Origin: Syngnathus acus
Taxonomy: Eukaryota > Chordata > Actinopteri > Syngnathiformes > Syngnathidae
DNA: 64,000 bases
Direction: 5' to 3'
Assembly: GCF_901709675.1 (NCBI RefSeq)
Contig: NC_051095.1
Location: forward strand, 2,646,295 to 2,710,294
Within the stretch, counting starts at the first letter, position 1. Every line of letters starts with the position of its first letter. The translations under genes and the position numbers were made by a program. Under the pieces are notes generated by a model, which saw nothing but the letters and a program-made list of their open reading frames with translations, did not search any database and was not told the DNA's origin. Positions 49,026-60,188 of this stretch are shown in pieces.

Positions 49026-51150
49026 CGCGGAGGTGAGTACAAGATCATTCACCCTGACCTCAAGTTCCTCTGCGACAAACAGGGTTTGCGTGAGAATCAT
49101 CGAAACTAAACTAGCTTAAGACTCGTTTGAAGTCAAATTGCGCCTTCGACCATCACCCGGCGAATCTTCCTGAGCTCTAACCGCGGCACCCATTCAATGC
49201 TAGCGAGCGTTCCGAACGATGCTGTGATAAAAGCAAACCAATCTTGCGTGGATCTTGAGTCAAAAGCCCTTCCTTGACGTGTGGTATGCTCTCTCTCTCC
49301 AGGTTTAGAATATGTCAAGAACGCCGTCTGCTGATGCGCAAGGTGCTATACGCTCCTCCCGCTCCCGCACGTCTATGGTGGATTGCGTTGCGTTCGCCGG
49401 AGACTTACTGGAAGATACTCTATTGCGGACAGCGACGTTCTTAAAAAAAACAAAACACAAACCAAGCAACCATGCGATTCTTTGTTGCATTCACGTATAT
49501 TTCTGAGTTGTCAATGCCTTTTCTGTTCCTCTGTATTACTCTTTAAATTCTTAGTGTTTGGGTTTCAGTGCTTAGTTCGGTGTGGCGCATTACAACACTG
49601 CTTTTCGGGCTCTTTCAATTCACTTGGCCACTCGAATAACGCCATTAATACCATTTACTAAAAATGGGATGTTTGTGTAGACTGGTTTTGGTTTCCCAGT
49701 AAGTTTAAAAAAAAAAAAAAAAGAAAAGGCGTCGAGTGTTCCTCCAGACACACATACACTTGTGGGACGTTTTATAAAATAGATTACTCGTCCGACCTGT
49801 ACGCATGTCAAATCCAAATTTTAGTTTTCTCCTTATGATTTGCCCGTGTGTTTTCTGTTGTCCCCCTGCGTATCTAGCAACGTTGTGTATGGTTCTAGTT
49901 AGATTGCCTTTTTTTTTTTCCCCCCCCCCCCTCCCTCTCGTTTGAAGGATTTTTAATAAACAAATGAAACCAAACGTGACAAGTTTTAACTGTCAAGTCA
50001 TTGCTCGTCGCAAGCAGAGATCGTAATCACGGCATGGAGACGCGATCACTATCAGTCCTCATCGGTTTGAAGCTCGACAGCGGGTAGGTGTGGTCAGCCC
50101 CGATGCTGAGAAATGACTTGTTTTCTTTCAACTCAATTCTGAGCGCACGTTTTCCGAACTCCGAGCTTTGGCACCTCATAAAAAAATAAGCATGCGATTC
50201 GAAGAGGCTCTTTTAATGATCTTTCCGCATATGGTCATTCTCAGTTAACTGCCGGTCACCTCTTAAAACGTTTTTTCTTTTTATATGTGACAGTTGAGCC
50301 CTTTATGGATTTGCTTTGGTGTTCTCAGTCTTTGCTCTTTTCAGGTTGTTAGACTCGCCCGGAGACTTCGAGCTCATGGTAGGTGATACTTGTGACGAGC
50401 CACATGGCGCAGAGAGCTCAGTTTCCGTTCGCTCCATACTACTGTACGCCGCAATTAAAAAAAAAAAAAAAGTTGGTTGATTTTTAAAAATTTAAAAAAA
50501 ATGGGCTTTTTATTTTGTCTGCAGGCCTGTCTACTGCCTAGAGTCTGCGGTTTTTGAGCGACATGCACTGAAAGCAACTCAGGAGACCAGATGACCTCAC
50601 AAGAGAAGCTTTTGGAGAGAGAGACTTTTTGGCCATGTGAGACATATGCCACTCAGGGATGACAACGCCACACATTTCAAGTTTGGAACTTGCCACAGCC
50701 TCTTTTTATCAGGAAATAGCCACTCAAACTCTTTTTTTGTATTGTGTATATATATTTTTTAATATACAGCTGTTTGTGCCTCGCCTTCAGAGTGAAAGAC
50801 TTGACCGTGAAGTAAAATTCATCCTGGGATAACTTTCAATTGACATATTTCTGTATTATATTGCATCCATGGACAATGTTCACATTTTAAGGTTTGATAA
50901 ATTGCTTTTTTATGATTCCTCTTTGTTCTCTGTAGATAAAGATGTGATTAAAATCAGTCCTGGTAGGTGTGGGATTTCCCCCCCCGCCCCTGGAATGTTA
51001 GAAATAATCACAATGATTACGGTTAAAGAAGTGAAAACATTGGCATACTTGAGTATAAAAATAGTTACAAGAGCTTTAAAACTTGTTCTGTACAAAAAGA
51101 GCACAGTTTCTTGTTAGTACAATACAGGAATGATTAAAAAAAGAAAAAAA
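49026..51150. other. 3' UTR of RBM4-like gene 1 and TIFA 3' flank
   Basis: A 3' UTR intron runs from a GT donor at 49033 to an acceptor ending at 49302 (CTCTCTCTCTCCAG). The plus-strand AATAAA at 49955-49960 ends RBM4-like 1. From about 50.5 kb the minus strand may be TIFA 3' UTR (minus-strand AATAAA near 50508). No other coding unit is recognised. Confidence 0.6.
49955..49960 (+). promoter_or_regulatory. RBM4-like 1 polyadenylation signal (AATAAA)
   Basis: TTTTTAATAAACAAATG, about 650 bases into the last exon and preceded by a long T/C tract. It is the clearest hexamer downstream of the gene. Confidence 0.6.
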
Positions 51151-51762
51151 CTACAGTGTACCAGAAGTGTAGAGCGACGGTGGGTTGTCAAGTGATCGGA
51201 TCGTGAGCTCATCGGTCTCTATAGGGACCTGAACTGGTTGCTGAGGTATCAAATGTGCGCCCATCTCTATGATGGGAAAGTTACAGGGCTTGCATGTGCC
51301 CGTCTCCCTGGAAGGAGGCACGGGCAGCACCTCCAACTCCACCTCAAAGCTCTGCTTGGCCTCACCAGCCTCCTTGATAATCAAAATCTCATATTCGCCG
51401 AACCGGACCAGGGCCTTACTCGGGAGATCCGCCCTTTCCAAGAAGTTCAGGCCTGTGCCGTTCACTGACACTTTGACCGTCTGAGACAGGTTCTGGAGGC
51501 TGAACAGCATTTCTGGGCTCTCAGGTGTGCGGTAAGCTTGCAGGGCCAGTTGTTTGCGAGACACACGCGGGTCAGCCAGGGCGAAGGTGCAAGACTGGGC
51601 ATCCCGCCCCAAGCGCACAGACTCATCTGCCAGATGTTTGCTTCTGTTGCCCAATGGAAGCAGATGGTAAAGACCTTTATAGTGCTGCTGTGGGTGGTAA
51701 AAGCTGATGTGGAGACATGTTAGGAGTTCCTCTTCCGTCTCCATTGTCTGGGACACATTCAT
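51151..51762 (-). CDS. tifa: TIFA, TRAF-interacting protein with FHA domain
   Basis: A single coding exon of 203 aa; human TIFA is 184. TIFA is the cytosolic adaptor that ALPK1 phosphorylates on Thr9 after sensing bacterial ADP-heptose. It then oligomerises through its FHA domain and recruits TRAF6 to activate NF-kB. The sequence shows all the working parts: Thr9 in METEEE, an FHA domain (aa about 25-135) with LGRD, VSRKQ and RFGEYEILI, and a C-terminal TRAF6-type site PIETDE. I chose the first ATG because it places threonine at position 9 as in human; a second ATG is six codons in. A CTCAG acceptor just upstream shows a 5' noncoding exon. The gene lies opposite the two RBM4-like genes. Confidence 0.93.
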   Translation of the reverse strand: MNVSQTMETEEELLTCLHISFYHPQQHYKGLYHLLPLGNRSKHLADESVRLGRDAQSCTFALADPRVSRKQLALQAYRTPESPEMLFSLQNLSQTVKVSVNGTGLNFLERADLPSKALVRFGEYEILIIKEAGEAKQSFEVELEVLPVPPSRETGTCKPCNFPIIEMGAHLIPQQPVQVPIETDELTIRSLDNPPSLYTSGTL

Positions 51763-53479
51763 TGTACAGAAATCTGAGGAAAGAGATGATATGAGATAAG
51801 AGCTAAGAATCAGATCAAATATTTGCGCTCAATAAGTAAGTTGGTCTTACCTTATGTTGTCAACTATATGAAGACGTCTACAGCTTTGAGAATAGCCAGA
51901 AATACTGCTAGACAATGCAACTTCTTCTGAAGAGGACCTTGTGATCCCTCCCGATGTCGTCACCCATATAAAGGGGGGGGGGGAGGGGGGTGTTGGCTGG
52001 GTAACTGCGTATCATGGCTGAATTGTCAACAAAAACGTTCGTGATGCAGACAAGGGAGGGAAGGCAATTATTCAGATCATGAAGGGACGAATAGTGACAA
52101 TCTATTCGACATGGAGCAGAGACTTAAACTTCTGCCTCACCCATAGCAATTCAATCAATACAAAATGTTACGGTCTCATAAACCAAAGCGAAAATAATAG
52201 GAAGTCCGCGATTGCGCAATCTGGAAGTAACAGTTCTGTATGAAACCAACCTGAAGTCGTTCCTACTCGTTACTATGAGTTACATCACAAAATACACGTA
52301 AGAACACCAAGGTAAACGACACTGGGTTAGTCGAGACTGAAATATTCATGACAATACGCAAAATTATTTCATAAAACGTTACATTGAAGAAGCCATTTCC
52401 ATCATCCGAACAATAGGGGGCAGTGTAGGTATGTCCGCCCCAGTCAGAAGCGGAAGTTCAAGTGGCAGGTCGCCGGTTTCTGCTCGGGTCTCCTAACAAA
52501 AGGTAGGCGAGACTTTAAGATGTATTGTAATGCTTTCACGTGTATTTCTATTCAAACAAAGTTTTCACAGGTTATCGTTTATGGGCTGGTCGCTCGTGTA
52601 GTTATTCATTTATTTGATTATTTAAAGACGTTAACTTGTGCCATTAGCACGGTAGCCGAAGCTAACAGATTCAGTGAACCTGAGAGTGGCGAGCTATTTC
52701 TAAAACAATTATAGTAATAAGCTAATTGTTGCACAACAATCCTCGCGGCTGATGTAAACAATCGCTATGTCAATGGAAAACGTTTTACTATGTATAAAGT
52801 TTGAATCTCGATGTAAAAATTTGCCCCGGGTTGAATGAATGGCAGCCATTTTGCGTAAACAAAGGAGCCATTTACACTGTAAAACGCTTAATGTAATAAA
52901 GCTTAACATCGATTAATGTCAGAAACCAATTGAAGGGCGCGCGATCGTTTTCTGAATTCACATGCTAATCTTTATCTATGCCCACATAAATGTCTGTAAA
53001 TATCAACAACGGCCCCCAAATTTAGGAATTTATGGGTTTTAAGTGGTTTCCTCCCCCATAAAATAATAAGCTTAACATCACTTGATGTCAGGTAACTGCG
53101 ATCAATTGTTACCAAAATCCATGTGGACATTTCTACCATAGCCGTATAAATAACTAAAAGTATCAACGCTAACACACTGGCATTTTGGATTTTGTGGGTA
53201 TTAACAGATTTCTTACATTAAGTGATGTTAAGCTTTTCTCTATAGCGAACGTCAATGGGGTGAAAAAGGTTTCATGCTGTTAAAATCCTAGATATCATGG
53301 CGATTGTGTTTGTGATTTTCCTTAGCAATTAGGCGTTCAGCTCGTTTTACACTTGGATCAAAACATATTTTTATTGTGCTCACATCCTTCATCAGAAATT
53401 ATCCATGTGGTCACGCTGTCATTGCGCACGCACTCGTGGAACACACGATTTTTTTCCTCCCCATTTGTTTCACATTTAG
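51763..53479. other. TIFA 5' flank and 5' UTR intron of RBM4-like gene 2
   Basis: The TIFA 5' UTR exon and promoter should lie in the first several hundred bases, but I cannot fix its donor. RBM4-like 2 has a noncoding first exon ending at 52502 (AACAAAAG|GTAGGC). Its intron runs to the CACATTTAG acceptor ending at 53479. Inside that intron is a diverged repeat pair, annotated separately. Confidence 0.55.
52897..53236. repeat. Diverged tandem unit with an inverted end, in a 5' UTR intron
   Basis: AAGCTTAACATCGATTAATG at about 52899 and AAGCTTAACATCACTTGATG at about 53070 begin two direct units about 172 bases apart. Both are followed by TGTCAG, and later by TATCAAC with TTTTGTGGG or TTTATGGG-like blocks. 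ACATTAAGTGATGTTAAGCT at about 53215 is the reverse complement of the second unit's start with one mismatch, so unit 2 is also bracketed by inverted repeats. Confidence 0.65.
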
Positions 53480-53496
53480 AAACAGGTCGTTTTAAC

Positions 53497-54609
53497 ATGG
53501 TGAAGATATTTGTCGGGAACCTGCCCCAAGAGGCAACCGAGGAGGAAATCAAGGCCCTCTTCTTGGAGCACGGCACAGTCACCGAATGTTCCATCGTCAA
53601 AAACTTCGCTTTCGTCCACATGGATGACCGCAAGGCTGCGACGAAAGCCATCAAGGCCTTGCATCTCCACAAGCTCCACGGCTCGCAGATCAACGTGGAG
53701 GCCAGCCATGGGAAGAACTATGGCGCGGTCAAGCTGCACGTTGCCAACGTGGAAAGGGGAATGGAAGAAGAACTCCGAGCGTTGTTCGAAGAGTATGGCA
53801 AGGTCACGGAGTGTGCCATTATTAAGAATTTTGCTTTTGTGCACATGCCGAATTCTGATGAGGCCATGGATGCCATCCAGGGAATTGACAATATAGAATT
53901 TCAGGGTAAGCGCTTCCTGTCACAGTGATCGTTATCTGTGTTTACCGCTGTTTTTGTCACACTTTGCCCCCCCCTTCTGTTGAATGCAGGTAAACGCATC
54001 CACGTACAGATTTCCAAAAGTCGCCCCCGTGACGAGCAGGAGGACTACCCTCCTCCCCCAGATGGTGGCGGGTTTTGGCCCCCGCCTTTCCCGGGAAACA
54101 GGCTGGAGCCTCCCCCGCCAGGCTTCATGAGAGGTCGCCCCATGGGCCCCGGTTACCCCGCCCCTCCTTTGCCACCCCCGCCCCCGAGGCGAGCCATGTA
54201 CCCCGAAAGTCCTTACGAGGGTGATCACGGCGGTTACGGCGTAGTCGATTACTATGAAAAATACAGAGCCCGTCCTTACGGCATGGGTCCGGGTGGTCCA
54301 CCGCCGCCCCCTCCGCCGCCTCCTCCCCCTCCCGGCGTCTCGCGCATGAACTCGCCGCTTGACCCGTACGAGCGTCGGCCGCCGCCTCCCCCCCCTCCTA
54401 CGTCGGCGTACTACGGCCGAGATCGCAGCCCCCACCGCAGAGCGCCAAATGCGGCCTCTCCTCCGACCGGTAACGGCTACGCCTACGAGCGCTCCAGTAT
54501 CGCTCCCGTTTCCCGGGTCCCGCCGTACGGACTTCCTCGGCCCAGGGACCCTTATGCACCGCGACTGCCGCCTCCGCCCCCGCCGCCGCCTGAACGCTAC
54601 GGTTATTAA
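53497..54609 (+). CDS. rbm4-like: RBM4-like RNA-binding protein 2 (two RRMs, no zinc knuckle)
   Basis: Two coding exons, 53497-53905 and 53990-54609, give 342 aa. The first exon is 409 bp, exactly as in RBM4-like 1. Two RRMs (IFVGNL with FAFVHM; LHVANV with FAFVHM) are followed by [14 protein letters not shown] and then a Pro/Gly/Tyr-rich tail with long proline runs. Conserved landmarks are [25 protein letters not shown] and NGYAYERSS. The RBM4 zinc knuckle is absent here too. RRM1 is closer to mammalian RBM4 ([25 protein letters not shown]) than that of gene 1. A 3' UTR intron starts 26 bases after the stop (AAG|GTGAGA). The shared intron positions show a tandem duplication that now flanks TIFA. 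Confidence 0.88.
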
Positions 54610-56392
54610 GCGAGGCCCCGGCATTTGAAGTTAAGGTGAGACTAGTCGGGAATGTAAAAGCCGAAATGTAAACGCGTACCGTTCGGTCCCTGCACAATGT
54701 AGATCTCACGAAGCGAGCCGCATGTGGAGGGCGTAAACTAAACTCTTGGAGAGAGCCGCTCTTGTCCGTGTGTTCGGTTTAACGCCGCGGCGAAGCCACG
54801 CGATTCCGGTTTGAACGTGCGGAAGCACAGCCAAAGCGCACGGTGTTTCGGGCTCTACGCCAACACCCTTCACTCTTATTTGCTCTTTTTCAGGATCGTC
54901 GTTCGCCTTCCTTCGTCGCCTCTCGCCACCATCGGATGTTCGTGGCGCTATCTACTTCCTGTCTGCGGCGGAGCGCGTTAATGTTCCCCTGCATTGCAAA
55001 GGAACTGAAATGCCGACGTCCTCGTCGATTTTTTTCTTTTCCCACGTTTTGCTCCACTTTTTACACAAATCCCCCCCCCTTGATTGTTTCATTGTGATGT
55101 AGAAAATTGTAATCTTTGCAGCCGAAATCGTTTTCTTTTTAAATTAGCTTCTAATATGTGACATTTTAGTTACCGGGTCTGAGTCGAAACAGTGAGTGTA
55201 AATGTCGACGCGCCTTGGTATTAAATGCGGAGCGGCACTCGACTCTCGACAAAAGCGACTCCCGTTGACGTCGAAACCTGAACGTGCTTAAAACCGCTGC
55301 TCGGAGCGCTCCTGTACCAACATACCCTGTCTGTGCACTCTTGTAAATTAAACCCAGCAGAAAAAACACTCAGAGTGGCCCTTAAAAAATGTGATAATCC
55401 CGGCGATCCATGTCCTCGTAAAAATGTTGTACGAGCTGTTGTCATAAACCCCAAAATAGTTCAGCAAAGGCCTCGCCTCCGTTTGTATCCCTGCGCGCGG
55501 CAGCCCCGTCACCAACCTCTTATGTGTGTGTATGTGGGGGTTGGGGGGCAGCAATGACAAGACAAAAACTTCCAAAAGCAGGTAAGTCCAGGGGCATCCA
55601 CATCTGCTGTAAGTTTCAACCATTTCTACTATTTGTATTCTCTTTCCAGTTGAGGTCCCTAACACTCGGAGCCCAAATATTTGTAGAGACTAGTATTTTA
55701 TTTTTGTCTTTTGGAAACATCTTCAAATTGATTGCTTGGGCTCACTTTTTTAACAGCTACTTTGGATTAGTTGCTAATTTTCATTTAGGAAATGTTTCAT
55801 TAGTAGGAAAAAATGCTTTGTAGTTTTACCTGCACGAATAAACATTTTTAAATATAAAATCTGTTGTCATTGTCTTACAAAGAATCAAAATTTATTTTTG
55901 AAGGTGTCAAGTTGGTTGCATGTCGACCTGTTCTAATACAATTAAATAAAATATAGTGCCGTAAATATCTGGATTGTAGAGGCTTTTTTCTTGAAAGCAA
56001 AGTATTATGTGAACGTGACACGTGTAAATGTTCTCCTATAATCCAAAAATGTTCAATCAAAATAGAAAATCAGACGCCTTTGTTAGACTGATGCAATTAT
56101 GCCATGTGTCCACAAGGCGGCAGAATCCTCTAAATTTGCAGATCGCGGTCAGATGACGTCAGCAGTTTCGAGCACCTCTTCACACGGATTTGGGTATGAT
56201 GTCGCTGAACTCCAGCAGTTATTCTATTAAAAAGACAAATGTGTATACGTGCTCGCGTGTGTTTTTTTAACTTAAGATGGGGGGCAGTTTTACTTTGCTT
56301 CAACGTTTACATCGCCAACTGTTGGAACATTTTAGTTATTCAGCTGTCGGACGTACTTATGTGAAACGTCAAATTAAGTTCACGTAGTTTAG
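54610..56392 (+). other. 3' UTR of RBM4-like gene 2 and intergenic flank
   Basis: A 3' UTR intron runs from a donor at 54636 to an acceptor ending at 54893 (CTCTTTTTCAG). The last exon ends near the AATAAA at 55837-55842. Beyond that the sequence is AT-rich with no supported gene. Confidence 0.55.
55837..55842 (+). promoter_or_regulatory. RBM4-like 2 polyadenylation signal (AATAAA)
   Basis: CACGAATAAACATTTTTAAA with TGTTGTCATTGTC shortly downstream, a GT-rich element expected after a cleavage site. Confidence 0.55.
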
Positions 56393-56400
56393 CTATATTG

Positions 56401-57326
56401 CAGTCATGTCCAAAGTCCGGCCCGCGGGCCAAATCCGGCCCCCGATCAGATTTCATACGACCCGCAGCTTCGTTCTTATAATGTATTATTTATGGACCGC
56501 CTGCACTGTCAAACTGAATATAAAAAATAAATAAAATAAAACTTGAACCTGTAATCCCTCCTATTACCAAAGGGTGGCAGCACCACCCCTCGCCGCTCAT
56601 TTCTGCCATGGCGACCGCAAAGAAAACGAGGACAGTTGACATTGAGGGTCGCTTTCAAGAGAAATGGGAATTACAATACTTCTTCGCTGAAAATCAAGGC
56701 AATTGTGTTTGTCTAATTTCTAAAGAGACAGTTGCCTTGTTTAAGGATTTCAACCTAAAGAGACACTAGTAGACTAAACATCCTGACACATACGACAAGC
56801 TAACAGGGAGTAACCGCGCTGCTAAAGTGAAGCAGCTCCAAGTTGAAATGGTTAATGCTCCATGTTAATACTGTTGATGTTATAAACCTGTAGACATGAC
56901 ACAAACTATTGCTTTCTGAAAGATATTGTAAATGACATGAGCAAAACTCACTTGTTTTAAGTTTTAATAATAACAGACAAATTTGCATTACTTATAACTC
57001 CTGTTTAAAATGTTCATGAGGCAAAAATAATTTTAAACTCAAGGTATTTCAAACAGTTTGTTCAATGTTATCTGACTCTTCAGATATGAATGAAAGGCAG
57101 AATTTGTGTTTTTAGAGTTGTTCACATCTGCCTGAATGGCTTATATTTGGTTATTTTGTCATTTGAAAAATAAAGACAATTGTGACAATGAAATTTGTTT
57201 TATAACAGTGTGTATTTGCATGAAATTTTTGTCGTTAAAAAATGTCTGAAAAAACTATTGGCCCCCGGCCGGGCCCCTTCACTTTATTAAATCTGGCCCT
57301 CCTTGCAAAAAGTTTGGACACCCCTG
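56401..57326 (+). mobile_element. hAT-family DNA transposon remnant with 8-bp target duplication
   Basis: The element is flanked by a perfect 8-bp direct repeat CTATATTG (56393-56400 and 57327-57334). Its ends are inverted: CAGTCATGTCCAAAGTCCGG on the left, and CAGGGGTGTCCAAACTTTTT as the reverse complement on the right. This is the hallmark of Charlie-type hAT elements. An internal frame from an ATG at 56608 resembles the BED-finger N-terminus of hAT transposases (EGRFQEKWELQYFF, then HPDTYDKLTGSNRAAKVKQL). Two adjacent TAG codons near 56767 interrupt it, and one zinc-binding cysteine is replaced by serine (CVCLIS). The rest of the transposase is deleted, so the copy is dead. Length is 926 bp. 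Confidence 0.93.
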
Positions 57327-57334
57327 CTATATTG

Positions 57335-57880
57335 TGTTCGAGAGTTTTTGGACATTCTAAAATTCCTCACTACAGCGGCATCTTTCTCGCACGTGCATCA
57401 CGTTAAGCAAGTTACGTGAAATTGTTTTAATGTGTCAGGCGCCGCTGTGAGCTGACAACCCGACAACCACTTTTGGCGTCAATTCTTTTTTTCAACTTTC
57501 CACTGCTAGATTGGGCTCGCTTTCAAATGAATGTACTTCCTGTACGCTGCAAGTCATCCAACCACAAATGGGCCGCATGTCTTTATTTCGTTGACCCTTG
57601 CAAACAATGTTTTAAAATGGAGCAAGCCTTGCTCTCAAAACCGCGTCAACATCCTGTTTAGGGTCGCTGAGAACCACACAGGTTCCATGAAAGACATTAA
57701 ACACTGTCACCAACTAAAACAAAATACTTCTTTACAATAAATTCCTCCGCTGGCATGCAAATGGTTTCACGTCATGAATAAAGGCCAGAACCATTTTCAA
57801 ACATTGTTGGTCCACTATTTGTTTTATTATAAGACTCATATCTTACAATGCAATCGGGTATTAAGCGCCGATGATGTTGA
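57335..57880. other. NITR 3' flank
   Basis: No supported coding unit. Short minus-strand frames here have no family resemblance. The NITR transcript on the minus strand should end in this stretch (minus-strand AATAAA-like sequence near 57820). Confidence 0.4.
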
Positions 57881-59461
57881 TCAATCTGCATGTTGGAGTC
57901 GCAATCCGGAGTAAACGCTCTCCTCCGGGCCCCTTTGTCTCCCGCTGTTGGACGATCTCATTTTGAATTCCAGAGCCACGTACGGCAAAGCGGGGTCATC
58001 CTCGTTCTGTGGGGAGTTGGATTTTGTACGTGAAAAGTGTGTGTTTATGCGTGTCATCGTTTCAAAGAATCTAATGGACCAACCTCGTCTGTATTGTCAT
58101 CCGCTACATTTGGCTGTGATATTTTCCCTGTTAACAGAATCAAAAGACAATATATTTTTTACTCCACGTGCATATGAAAAGAACATTGAGTCCAATACCT
58201 GAGAAATTGTTGTCTTTTTGTCTCTTTTTGCAAAGGAGGACCGTAAGACAGACAATGACGAGGAGGGACGTAAGCAGAGATGCTAGCAGTATGTACAAGT
58301 GTATCTTTTCACCTGTGGAATGAATGCACACCATGTGAGATTTAAAAAAAAAAAAATTCTGGAACTTTTTAGGTCTAAGACTTCACCTCTGATTCCCATT
58401 TTGGACCCCTTTCCAAACACAATCTCCCCACAGGAGGCCACGGCGCAGTAATACGTCCCGGCGTCGGACAGGGTGACGTCCCGCTTGGACAGCATGTAAA
58501 CGCAACCCGACTCCGACGCCGTCGCGCACCCGCTAGTGTTCTCCGAGTGCGCGTACATCAAGTGGGAGTCGCCCGAGGCCTTTCGGAACCAGTAGACCGT
58601 GTGTCCCCCGTCGCTGGTTCCAGGGTGCATGGTGCAGTTCAGGGTGGCGGACCCACCCGGGGACACTGTGATGGACGTCGGATGCTGGAAGACGGACAGG
58701 CGACCGGATTCTGAAAGGGAACTAAAAGCTCAGAGCCAGGAACCACGTTTGGTAAGTGTTCATCATTGCCTGGAATTTGATTGACAGGTTTTCGCCTTTT
58801 TTTCCCCCCCAATTTGGTTGTTTTTCTTTGGGCGCGGGTTTTTTTTTTTTTTTTACATTTTAACTTTTTTTTTTTCCCAAAAACAACCACAATCTCAGTC
58901 ACTCAAAAATGAATATAAAATAAAAATTAATTTTTACTCTCTAATAGCCGTTGGGATTTGCTTTTTGGCTTCAGCACTTTGTCGGCAATACGTTGATATT
59001 TAGGCGAGTTAAATGCCGAAAGAGACGCCATACCTTTTACAAGCAAAAAGATTCCACTCTCAAAGGTAATGATATTGAGTTTGCTCTGGCCGCAGTAGTA
59101 CATGGCCGTGTCCGAGAGCTCCACGTCAGAAATGTTCAGATGGAAGAAATTTTCTCCGGTGTGGAATTTTATCCGCTTGTGGCTGTGAGGGGTTTGCTCG
59201 TAAATGTAGAAGGACAAAACTACTTGCGGACGGTCGCCTGCCACCTGCTTGTACCAGGACAGATATTTGGCGCCGGGCTCAAAGTAGCAGGGCAGGCTGA
59301 CATTGTCACCCAGACTGGCAAAACGCACACTCGCATCTGAAACGCACACAAAAGCACGTTAGAATGGCTTTGCAATTAAAAATAAAAATATATATAATTT
59401 TGTAATGACGGAACTTACCTGCTCTAAAAAGAGCAACCAACAGCACGCCGAGCTTGAACAT
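57881..59461 (-). CDS. nitr: Novel immune-type receptor (NITR), inhibitory type with two ITIMs
   Basis: Six exons in consistent phase give 317 aa: 59419-59461, 59034-59336, 58387-58710, 58199-58312, 58084-58127, 57881-58006. Order: a leader (MFKLGVLLVALFRA), a V-type Ig domain (SLPCYF, WYKQ, DTAMYYC), a second Ig domain with an intact J-like FGKGSK motif and the NITR-typical TYYCAVASCGEIVFG, a membrane span (LYILLASLLTSLLVIVCLTV), and a tail with two ITIMs, LPYVAL and SVYSGL. NITRs are teleost lymphoid and NK-like receptors; family members with ITIMs dampen activation. The first domain ends FESGIFLLVKG, so the glycine of the FGxG motif is replaced by glutamate. The second domain has five cysteines where I recall six as common. 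A single gene is seen here, although NITRs usually occur in clusters. Confidence 0.9.
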
Positions 59462-60188
59462 CCCGTTCTCCGTTGAGACTTCTGCCTTAATGGCGGTGTC
59501 ACCCAAAAAGGGCTTGATGTGAAAAACAAGCCTCTTCCTCCAGTGGAAAAAAAAAAATTTCTTCTCGGCTCAAAGGCGTTGCAGAAGTTGTGTCGTATGT
59601 GCTCGTGCAACAATCTTCAAAATGTACCCGTGTGTCTGCGTGCGCTTTTTTTCTCAACATTTCAATCGTTTTGTGGGCTGGATCCTTCTTGTTCACTGCA
59701 CAGATGACCCGGACGACACCTAGTTGCAATTATCTTGCAGGTCAAAGGCCATTTATTCATCCAAAATGTCTTGAATTGAGTTTTTCAATACATAAAAGCG
59801 ATTTCTGTCCAATTACAACCAAGGCAATCGTTAGCGTTTTTTTCCAAAATGTTATTAGTTTTTGTGACACCAGAGATTCTGCTATCTTAAGCTTGCAATG
59901 TTTTTTTTTTTTTTGAAAAAATAAATTGTCATATTAAAAAAAAAAGTGCATGCCTACATATCAGTGTTGACGTGACACACACACACAATTAACAAATACA
60001 TCAAGTTTAGCTTCGGCCCACTTAAAGCCCTGAACTAAATGTGACCTCAAAAATATATATTGTAGTCTGGCACAAAGAGTACTTTTTTCACGCAGTACTA
60101 CTACTTCGCCCCCCCCTAGAATATACAGTAATTATTTATTTTTTTAGAGGATTTCAAAGGGGTCTTTGGAATCTGGCAAAGAAAGCCT
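59462..60188. other. NITR 5' flank and GPCR 3' flank
   Basis: No supported exon. The stretch is AT-rich with homopolymer A and T tracts. The NITR promoter is presumably within the first few hundred bases, but I find no convincing TATA box. Confidence 0.4.

Noticed and set aside
53932-54624. 230-residue minus-strand frame rich in Arg and Gly
   Set aside because: It is the antisense shadow of the GC-rich, proline-coding second exon of RBM4-like gene 2.
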